Shown here piece after piece: positions 7,598 through 13,145 of a stretch of DNA of 15,303 nt; position 1 is the stretch's first letter; every line of letters begins with the position of its first letter. Made by a program: the position numbers and the translations under genes. The DNA is taken from NCBI GenBank assembly GCA_034433995.1, contig DAOTZU010000163.1, forward strand, positions 1 to 15,303, given 5' to 3'. The DNA comes from DAOTZU01 sp034433995. Its GTDB lineage: Bacteria; Chloroflexota; Anaerolineae; UBA1429. Under the pieces are notes generated by a model. That model was not told where the DNA came from. It saw only the letters and a program-made list of their open reading frames with translations, and made no database searches.

Positions 7598-8742
7598 GCG
7601 CGGATGATCCTCTCCACTGCTTGCAGGGTGGTGTGCACTTCGGCTAGGGTGGTGCCCAGCCCCACCGCCAGGCGCACGGTGCCCTGGGGAAAGGTGCCCA
7701 GGGTGCGATGGGCGGCGGGGGCGCAGTGCAGCCCCACGCGGCAAAGGATGTTATACTCCTCGTCCAGCCGCAGGCCGAACTCGGAGACCTGCCGTCCGGC
7801 CACGGTGAACGAGACCGTGCCGGTGCGCAGGGCGGCGTCGGGGGGGCCATAGACCGTCACCTCTGGTAGGCCGGCCAGGCCGTCATAGAGGGTTCGGGCC
7901 AGTTCCAGCTCATGGGCGCGGATGGCCTCCACGCCCCGCTCTTGGACAAAACGCACCCCTGCCCCGAGCCCGGCGATTCCCACGCTGTTGGCCGTGCCGC
8001 TTTCGTATTTATCCGGCAGGAGATCGGGCTGTTCCTCGAATTCGGAGCGGCTGCCCGTGCCGCCGCGGACCAAGGGTTCCAAGGTGGTCACATCCACCCA
8101 GGGCGCGATGACCAGCCCGCCCGTGCCCGGCGGTCCCTGTAGGCCCTTGTGTCCGGTGAAGGCCAGGAGGTCTATCTTGAGCGCCATGATGTGGATGGGC
8201 AACACCCCCGCCGTCTGGGCGGCATCCACCAAAAGCAGGGCGCCGGCGTCGTGGGCGATGGTCGCGGCCTCGGCCACAGGCAGGATGGTGCCCATGACGT
8301 TGGAAGCATGATTGAGCACCACCAACCGCGTGCCCGGCTCCACGGCCCGGGCCAAGGCGCCCGGATCCAGGCGACCGTCGGCGGCGCAGGGCACCACCGT
8401 GAGGCGCACCCCTTGGCGTTCCAAGGCCCGCAGCGGGCGCATGACCGAGTTGTGCTCGATGCTGCTGGTGACCACGCGATCCCCCGGACGCAGCAGGCCG
8501 CGGAGGGCAAGGTTGAGGGCCGTGGTGACGTTGGCGGTGAACACCACCCGCATGGGATCGGGGGCGCCGAAAAACTCAGCCACGGCCTCCCGGGCGGCGT
8601 AGACGATGCGTCCTGCCTCGATGGAGAGGCGATGTCCGGAGCGGCCGGGGTTGCCCCCGGCCCGCTCCAATAAGTCAACCATAGCGCGGATCACCTCCGG
8701 CGGTTTCGGCCAGGAGGTAGCGGCATGGTCTAGATAGATCAT
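7594..8742 (-). CDS. Cysteine desulfurase family protein (class V, selenium-associated type)
   Basis: A 382-residue PLP-dependent enzyme that would take sulfur (or selenium) from cysteine (or selenocysteine) onto an active-site cysteine. Visible residues: MIYLDHAATSWPKP at the N terminus, EHNS with H97 stacking on PLP, DAAQ (D173, Q176), the Schiff-base lysine K199 in FTGHKGLQGP, and the catalytic-loop C340 in CRVGLHCAP. Length and the GHKGLQGPPGTGG motif fit the EF2568-like subgroup (TIGR01977 as I recall it) rather than IscS or SufS; that subgroup is often next to selenium genes. The start overlaps the TusA-like stop by ATGA, with no good Shine-Dalgarno, so translation is probably coupled. 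Whether selenocysteine or cysteine is the true substrate cannot be told. Confidence 0.93.
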   Translation of the reverse strand: MIYLDHAATSWPKPPEVIRAMVDLLERAGGNPGRSGHRLSIEAGRIVYAAREAVAEFFGAPDPMRVVFTANVTTALNLALRGLLRPGDRVVTSSIEHNSVMRPLRALERQGVRLTVVPCAADGRLDPGALARAVEPGTRLVVLNHASNVMGTILPVAEAATIAHDAGALLLVDAAQTAGVLPIHIMALKIDLLAFTGHKGLQGPPGTGGLVIAPWVDVTTLEPLVRGGTGSRSEFEEQPDLLPDKYESGTANSVGIAGLGAGVRFVQERGVEAIRAHELELARTLYDGLAGLPEVTVYGPPDAALRTGTVSFTVAGRQVSEFGLRLDEEYNILCRVGLHCAPAAHRTLGTFPQGTVRLAVGLGTTLAEVHTTLQAVERIIRA

Positions 8743-8960
8743 TTGGTCAACACCAACTTGAATCCGCCGGTGGGCTGTGCCTCCACCTGCACCTTCCAGC
8801 CTTCCTTCTGGGCGGCGCGGGTGCAGTTATCCCGCGAGGTGACGGTATCCACCAGCACCTCCACCACGCCCCCCGCGGCCTGGCGCAGGGCCTGCTTGGT
8901 CAAGAGCACCGGCTGCGGGCAAGAGAGCCCGCGGGCATCCACGATTTTCTTCTCGGCCAT
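8739..8960 (-). CDS. TusA/SirA-like sulfur (selenium) carrier protein
   Basis: A 73-residue single-domain TusA-fold protein with the defining CPQP motif (C14-P17) after DARGLS, and a central DTVTSRDNCTRAA stretch typical of the family. The cysteine would carry persulfide or perselenide from the desulfurase to acceptors. It corresponds to only the N-terminal domain of YedF; the C-terminal DsrE-like part of full-length selenium YedF is absent. AAGGAA sits about six bases before the ATG. Its stop overlaps the desulfurase start (ATGA). It lies between the permease and the desulfurase, as expected for a transport-to-carrier relay. Confidence 0.93.
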   Translation of the reverse strand: MAEKKIVDARGLSCPQPVLLTKQALRQAAGGVVEVLVDTVTSRDNCTRAAQKEGWKVQVEAQPTGGFKLVLTK

Positions 8961-8972
8961 GATTTTTCCTTT

Positions 8973-9075
8973 CTTTTAACACGGAGGACATAGAAAGATA
9001 TTTTTTCGTTGAACTTTTCACATCTTTTAAGGATGCGCGAGTTTTTCTCCGTGTTCTCAGTGTCTCAGTGGTGAA
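8973..9075. repeat. Dispersed intergenic repeat with inverted CACGGAG ends
   Basis: This roughly 100-base element fills the gap between the permease stop and the TusA-like gene. Perfect 9-base inverted arms AACACGGAG (8978-8986) and CTCCGTGTT (9047-9055) enclose an AT-rich centre, and the right side continues as CTCAGTGTCTCAGTGGTGAA. I recognise this CTCCGTG-TTCTC-GTGTCTC-GTGGTGAA pattern as a widely scattered non-coding repeat of environmental bacteria including Chloroflexota; that is from memory, not a search. Its low GC contrasts sharply with the flanking genes. Confidence 0.6.
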
Positions 9076-9076
9076 C

Positions 9077-10195
9077 CTACGCGTTGCTCGGCTCACGCAT
9101 GGTGAGGCCGATGATGATGCAGAGCACCAACCCCACGATCACCGCCGCCGGGCCATAGATCCCCGGCCCCTTGGTAGAGCTGGCCATGTTGAAGGTGTGG
9201 GCCACCCCCGCACCGGCCAGCATGCCCAGGACAAAGATCCCCGCGTCGGCATCGCCTTCGCCCGAGAGGAACACTTGCCGCCCGGGGCAGCCGCCGGCCA
9301 GGGTAAAGGCCAGGCCGGCCAAGACCATGCCGCCAAAATTCCACAGGGCGTTGGTGTGGGCCACAGGCTGGCCGGCGAAACCGGGCTTGAATTGGCCCAG
9401 GGCCAGGTTGGTGAGAAAGGCGGCCACCACCAGGGCGATGATGCCGTTGAGCAGGTGCCGATCGCCCAGGAGGATCCAATCGCGCACGGCGCCCACGGTG
9501 CAGAAGCGGCTGCGCTGGGCCAGGAACCCGATGACGATCCCCACCACCAAGGAGATCACCAACGGCGCGTGTTGGCTACCGGGGCCCTCCTTGGAGAAAA
9601 AGATGGGGCCGGTGGGCTGGCCGTTGGCGTCGCGGCCGAATTGAGGCGCAAAGATGAGCAGGAGCAGCAGGCCGAGCATGAGGATGGGCATCACCCAGCC
9701 CACGGCCTGGGGGGCGGGGCGGTTGCGGCCCAGGCTGTAGCCTCGCTTTAGGAAGACCACGCCCAGGGCGATGCCGCCGACCAGGCCCAGGATGGCGGGG
9801 ATGGCGTTCCAATCGCCGCCGCTCAGACGGAAGTAGGCCCGCCAAGGGCAGCCCAAGAAGACCAACCCGCCGATCATGGCGAACATGCCCAGGAAAAAGC
9901 GCACCAAGGGCGCTGAGCCGGTGCGGGGTTTGAACTCACGGAAGAGCAGCGCCGCCAAGAGCGCCCCGAAGACGAACCCGATGATCTCCGGGCGGATGTA
10001 TTGCACGATCCCCGCCCGATGCAAACCCAGGGCGCCGGCAATATCACGGGTGAAGCAGGCTACGCAGATGCCCATGTTGCCGGGGTTGCCCCACTTGACC
10101 AAAAGCGGAGCCAACACCCCCACCACGATGCCGGTGAGGATGGGCCCCCAGCGAGAGACAAAGAAGCGGCTGATGCTGGATTCTCGAGGTGCCAT
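9077..10195 (-). CDS. yedE: YeeE/YedE-family permease, selenium-associated type
   Basis: A 372-residue inner-membrane protein with about ten hydrophobic segments, of the YeeE/YedE family proposed to import reduced sulfur or selenium compounds. Conserved cysteine motifs: GNPGNMGICVACFTRD (36-51; C44, C47), FLGCPWR (113-119; C116), QRSRFCTVGAVRD (227-239; C232) and LAGGCPGRQ (299-307; C303). The two halves repeat the same arrangement, as in thiosulfate transporter TsuA. The FLGCPWR plus GGCPGRQ pairing and the neighbours suit the selenium YedE subgroup (TIGR04112 as I recall it). AAGGAG stands ten bases before the ATG, a little far. It is first in the cassette, behind a 258-base leader, and separated from the TusA-like gene by a repeat. 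Transport of selenium itself is an inference. Confidence 0.92.
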   Translation of the reverse strand: MAPRESSISRFFVSRWGPILTGIVVGVLAPLLVKWGNPGNMGICVACFTRDIAGALGLHRAGIVQYIRPEIIGFVFGALLAALLFREFKPRTGSAPLVRFFLGMFAMIGGLVFLGCPWRAYFRLSGGDWNAIPAILGLVGGIALGVVFLKRGYSLGRNRPAPQAVGWVMPILMLGLLLLLIFAPQFGRDANGQPTGPIFFSKEGPGSQHAPLVISLVVGIVIGFLAQRSRFCTVGAVRDWILLGDRHLLNGIIALVVAAFLTNLALGQFKPGFAGQPVAHTNALWNFGGMVLAGLAFTLAGGCPGRQVFLSGEGDADAGIFVLGMLAGAGVAHTFNMASSTKGPGIYGPAAVIVGLVLCIIIGLTMREPSNA

Positions 10196-10215
10196 AGCCA
10201 GTGAACTCCTTGTTG

Positions 10216-10251
10216 TGCGGTGTGGGCCACTCGCGACCCGGCCCCACCGCA
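10216..10251 (-). promoter_or_regulatory. Strong hairpin next to the yedE ribosome binding site
   Basis: 10216-10228 pairs with 10240-10251 over 12 base pairs with one bulged base, leaving an 11-base loop. It ends four bases before the AAGGAG Shine-Dalgarno (10206-10211 on the minus strand). No U-run follows on either strand, so it is not a classic terminator. It could affect ribosome access to yedE. Confidence 0.5.
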
Positions 10252-10321
10252 GCGCCGGAGCTCACCGCCGGCCGTGGGGCGCGGCCAGAGGAATGAGGGG
10301 GTCGCCGCAGAGGGACGGCGC

Positions 10322-10402
10322 GAGGGCATGGTCGGTTACGCAATGCAGCCCGTGCATCGTCTCACGGGCCAATCATGTTTGGCGCGGCGTGAACATGCCC
10401 TC
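10322..10402 (-). promoter_or_regulatory. Multi-branched RNA fold in the yedE leader
   Basis: A closing 9-base-pair helix joins 10322-10330 with 10394-10402 across 63 bases. A second helix follows inside (10336-10341 with 10387-10393, one bulge). Two hairpins then branch off: 10348-10354 with 10363-10369 (7 pairs, 8-base loop) and 10368-10372 with 10379-10383 (5 pairs, 6-base loop, sharing two bases with the previous one). The nested, junction-like layout resembles a ligand-binding RNA more than a terminator. Confidence 0.4.
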
Positions 10403-10420
10403 ACCCCCTTTCCGAGGAGT

Positions 10421-10451
10421 TTTGGCCTCTGCAAGCCCCCCAGAGGCCAAA
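10421..10451 (-). promoter_or_regulatory. Perfect 11-bp hairpin at the predicted 5' end of the yedE mRNA
   Basis: TTTGGCCTCTG (10421-10431) and CAGAGGCCAAA (10441-10451) are exact inverted copies around a 9-base loop. It begins one or two bases after the predicted yedE start point and about 50 bases past the stop of the upstream glycoside hydrolase. It could stabilise the yedE transcript or help end the upstream one, but neither side has a U-run. Confidence 0.55.
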
Positions 10452-10459
10452 CCGCAAGT

Positions 10460-10488
10460 ATTATAGATACTCCGGGAAAACAAAGCAA
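10460..10488 (-). promoter_or_regulatory. Sigma70-type promoter of the yedE cassette
   Basis: On the minus strand TTGCTT (10483-10488) and a perfect TATAAT (10460-10465) are separated by 17 bases. The -35 matches consensus at three of six positions. It starts 15 bases after the stop codon of the upstream gene and points at yedE. Confidence 0.65.
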
Positions 10489-10502
10489 ATGCCTTGTTTG
10501 GG

Positions 10503-12101
10503 CTATGCCGTCAAGATGCGCCGTCGCGCTGCCTCGATCCAGGCCGCCGTCTTGGGAAACGTGTCATAATCCTGGATCTCGGCCAGCAGGGGATCCGCCG
10601 GCGCGATCCCCGCCGTCTGCAAAAGGCCGTAATCCTGCAGCGAGGCGGCGAACACCTCCCAGCGGACAGAGTCCAAAGGGCCCTCCGGGCCAGGATAGAC
10701 CACAAAGGGATCGCCATAGGCCCAGCGAGGCCAGGCCAGGGCAGAGGATTCGCTAAAGGGGTCTATGAGCTGTTGGGTCTGGGATTTATACCAATAATTG
10801 TAGCCCCAGTGGAGGAACCCCTTGGCTCCCAAGCGGTAAAAGAGCCAGCCCGACATGCGGATCTTGGGTAGGGGTGTATCCAACAAGCGATTGAGGTAGG
10901 CCCCCCGCGGCCCGCAACAGAAATAGACCCAGGAGGGGATGCCCGCCTGGCGGTAAAGGTTTGCCGTGCGGATGGAGGGAATGGGGATATCCGTCAGCCC
11001 TTCCTGGCCGTAGATGATCTCGCTCAGGGCGTCGGCCACCTGCAGCCAAGGGGCCAGCTCGCGCAGCATGGCCCGCGCCCGACGATAGGCTTGGAGATGT
11101 TCCTCGCCGTGGGGCTCGTCGGAGAGGTGGAAGAAGGAGCGCTCCAAAAGGTCCTCGGACTGCAAGAAAGTGTGGAACTCGGGCAGGAATTGGGCCAGGA
11201 AGTTGCGATAGACCTCGGATGTTGCCTCGGTCTCTGGCGGCCAAAGAAGGGAGGTGGGATCGGCGTTATCCCGGTAGATGCGCAGGGCTTGCTTCACCCC
11301 CCACTGGGAAAAGAGGTGGGTCCATTCAAAATATTGCGCCCCGCACGCCCGGCCCAGGCGCACCCAGCGGCGCACGTCATCCCAAGCAAAGGTGTAACGG
11401 CCGGGGGCCGGCGTGGTCACCCGTAGGAGCTGGGTGGGCCGCTTGACGCCGTCGGTGGGCGGGGTAAAGACGGGCACGTAAAGACAGTTGGTCCCATGGG
11501 TGACCAGGTTGCGCATATACGGCTCCACCACGGCCCAAAAGCGCTCCTCGAACGGCTCCACGCGGTACCAATCGCATAAAGCGTCGGCGTAGAACCAATG
11601 GGTGACGGGGAAATCCCTCGGCGGCTGGGCCACCAGGGGGCGCACCTCCAAGCGAAGGGTCAACGGCGGTAGGCTCTCCTCGCCCACGAGGAAGCGGGCG
11701 CTCAGCTCGTAGGCGCCGGGGGCCGCGTCGGGCGGGATGGCCACGGTGATCCAGAAGGCGTGGCTCTCCAGGGGCCCGGCGGTGAGGGTATCCTCAGGCA
11801 AGAGTGGATCGGGCACCAAACCGGGCACATGGCCCAGGCCATCCAGCTCCTCCGCCGGCGTGAGGGTGTTGTGGTGCCATTGGGGCACATAGCCCACCCG
11901 CCGCACCTGGCAGGCCAAGCCTTCACCGCCGGCCAGGGCCAGCCGCGCCGTGAGGACGTCCTCGCCGTGATTGCGCAAGCAGGCCTGGAAGGCGACGCGC
12001 TCGCCCCGGGCGGCCAGGAGTTCAAGGGTTTGCGCCGCGCCGGCGGGCGTGGCGGGGTAGATGCGCTCTAGGGCGCTGGCTAGCCAACAAGAGACGGACA
12101 T
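10503..12101 (-). CDS. DUF4091 / GH123-like glycoside hydrolase
   Basis: A 532-residue protein, cytoplasmic by the lack of a signal peptide. Residues about 1-155 form a beta-rich N-terminal domain ending in LRLEVRPL. The rest is a TIM-barrel-like region with the DUF4091 landmarks: THWFYADALCDWYRVE (167-182), VPVFTPP (209-215), and FFHLSDEPHGEEHL (323-336). The D328-E329 pair sits where GH123 N-acetylgalactosaminidases place their substrate-assisted catalytic Asp-Glu, and DUF4091 is the GH123 catalytic-domain family. Later motifs include SGWLFYRLGAKGFLHWGYNYW (417-437), written here in part, common to the family. AGGAGGT lies seven bases before the ATG. The gene lies 54 bases after the restriction enzyme gene. 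Substrate unknown; a hexosaminide is a reasonable guess. Confidence 0.85.
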   Translation of the reverse strand: MSVSCWLASALERIYPATPAGAAQTLELLAARGERVAFQACLRNHGEDVLTARLALAGGEGLACQVRRVGYVPQWHHNTLTPAEELDGLGHVPGLVPDPLLPEDTLTAGPLESHAFWITVAIPPDAAPGAYELSARFLVGEESLPPLTLRLEVRPLVAQPPRDFPVTHWFYADALCDWYRVEPFEERFWAVVEPYMRNLVTHGTNCLYVPVFTPPTDGVKRPTQLLRVTTPAPGRYTFAWDDVRRWVRLGRACGAQYFEWTHLFSQWGVKQALRIYRDNADPTSLLWPPETEATSEVYRNFLAQFLPEFHTFLQSEDLLERSFFHLSDEPHGEEHLQAYRRARAMLRELAPWLQVADALSEIIYGQEGLTDIPIPSIRTANLYRQAGIPSWVYFCCGPRGAYLNRLLDTPLPKIRMSGWLFYRLGAKGFLHWGYNYWYKSQTQQLIDPFSESSALAWPRWAYGDPFVVYPGPEGPLDSVRWEVFAASLQDYGLLQTAGIAPADPLLAEIQDYDTFPKTAAWIEAARRRILTA

Positions 12102-12120
12102 GATAGGGACCTCCTGGGAA

Positions 12121-12174
12121 ATAGCCGGTAGCCCGCGGCTATCAGCTTATACGGGTTAAAGGCTGCACAACCAA
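12121..12174 (-). promoter_or_regulatory. Candidate promoter and small hairpin before the DUF4091 gene
   Basis: On the minus strand TTGGTT (12169-12174) and TATAAG (12146-12151) are 17 bases apart; the -35 half overlaps the end of the restriction enzyme gene. Just downstream ATAGCCG (12121-12127) and CGGCTAT (12136-12142) form a 7-base-pair hairpin with an 8-base loop, close before the AGGAGG. The -35 is poor, so the gene may instead be read through from the restriction-modification genes. Confidence 0.3.
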
Positions 12175-13145
12175 CGGGCCAGGGATGCCAGTTGGTTTGG
12201 ATCGGTCAAGTTGGCGGCATTGGTGAGGGAGCCTTGCTGCAGTTCGGCCCAGATTTCATCGGCCATACGTTTCTCGATCGCGGCTCCGATGAAAAAGGTA
12301 TGAGGCGTCACATCTGCCTGAGCGAACGCTTGCCGAACGCGCTGCAGGGCCGTGCGGGCTGTCTTCCAGTGCTCGTCGGCGCCGGCAGGATCAATGCCAC
12401 CCTTGAGCTCGCCAAAGGCGAGATAGACGGTGGGCGTCCGATAAACAGTGGGGGAGAGCTCTTGAGGTGCACAGTTGAACAGGCTAAGATCAATGTTGTT
12501 CCCCACCAACGGCACCGTCAGATTATAGATCACCGTCCGGCTCTGAGAGACTTTTCTCTCCCAAGCGAGACCTCGCACGTATAGCTCGATGTCGGCATCA
12601 TCTTCCAACATCTCGGTCCAGGTATTGTTGGCGGAGTGCAGCCAACGATAGGGGACGCCGGCAAGCCGTAATGTGGAGATGAGCGCACGAGTTAGTTTAC
12701 GTTGGGCCATTACTCCGCCAATGTTGCGCATAGATCCACCGAGGGCATCACCGCGTGTTAACAAAAAGCGAAACACCAACTCTTCAACGAACGCCGTCCC
12801 GGCAGGTTCAAGATGTGTCCTGATCAACCGTTGCAGGGCTTCCAATCTGTCTTCAGGTTGAAGATGTTTCGCTGCCTTGTCGGATATCCCGGCTGCGCTC
12901 AAGAGAGCCGGCTGAATCTCCTCCAACGAAAGCAAATCCCATGGCGACCTGGCTTGGGTGGCCGCTGCTTTAAGTGCTCTGGCCTCGGCGACAAAGGGGG
13001 TGGCCCGACGGCTCTTTTCCAGGGCCAGCGCCAGAAACCCTGCCCTGATCTCGGCATATGTTGTGACCAAATCTGCGCTGCTGCCAAGATGTTCAAGGTA
13101 GGGTTTATCTGCTTTCACCTTGGTTTTCTCCATACGTAGACACAT
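12156..13145 (-). CDS. Type II restriction endonuclease, AvaI/BsoBI-like
   Basis: A 329-residue PD-(D/E)xK nuclease. The C-terminal half carries GNNIDLSLF (D219) and then GELKGGIDPAGADEHWKTA (245-263), giving D219, E246, K248 and H259. In BsoBI the active residues are D212, E240, K242 and H253, so the E-K and K-H spacings are identical and D-E differs by one. RGDALGGSMRNIGG (131-144) is another family segment. BsoBI and AvaI are about 320 residues and cut CYCGRG, so this specificity is predicted but not proven. The ORF overlaps the methyltransferase end by 31 bases; a second ATG at 13131-13133 (MEKTKVK) would shorten the overlap to 19. Neither start has a clear Shine-Dalgarno, suggesting coupled translation. 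Confidence 0.9.
   Translation of the reverse strand: MCLRMEKTKVKADKPYLEHLGSSADLVTTYAEIRAGFLALALEKSRRATPFVAEARALKAAATQARSPWDLLSLEEIQPALLSAAGISDKAAKHLQPEDRLEALQRLIRTHLEPAGTAFVEELVFRFLLTRGDALGGSMRNIGGVMAQRKLTRALISTLRLAGVPYRWLHSANNTWTEMLEDDADIELYVRGLAWERKVSQSRTVIYNLTVPLVGNNIDLSLFNCAPQELSPTVYRTPTVYLAFGELKGGIDPAGADEHWKTARTALQRVRQAFAQADVTPHTFFIGAAIEKRMADEIWAELQQGSLTNAANLTDPNQLASLARWLCSL

Larger units (their letters stand above)
10196..10453 (-). promoter_or_regulatory. Long structured 5' leader of the yedE operon (candidate regulatory RNA)
   Basis: The 10196-10502 gap is the only stretch over 300 bases without a gene. With the start near 10453 predicted by the promoter at 10460-10488, the yedE mRNA would have a leader of about 258 bases. 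It contains several perfect or near-perfect inverted repeats: 10421-10431 with 10441-10451; a multi-branched domain closed by 10322-10330 with 10394-10402; and 10216-10228 with 10240-10251 just before the Shine-Dalgarno. I could not match it to any riboswitch class I know. Only very short ORFs lie inside. The repeats are directly visible; a regulatory role is inference. Confidence 0.45.

Noticed and set aside
8827..9096. Minus-strand ORF of 89 codons spanning the repeat
   Set aside because: Its N terminus is a translation of the dispersed repeat and its C terminus is an out-of-frame read of the TusA-like gene.
10234..10329. Short ORFs within the yedE leader
   Set aside because: Several ATG-initiated frames of 4 to 31 codons exist, but none has a convincing Shine-Dalgarno plus recognisable peptide, and such frames are expected by chance in GC-rich DNA.
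10421..10451. Rho-independent terminator
   Set aside because: The stem is perfect but no U-run follows it on either strand, so I kept it only as a hairpin.
10196..10502. tRNA-Sec (selC) or other tRNA in the yedE leader
   Set aside because: Checked on both strands because of the selenium context. There is no TTC-type T-loop, no 7-8 bp acceptor helix of proper spacing and no anticodon arm with TCA.
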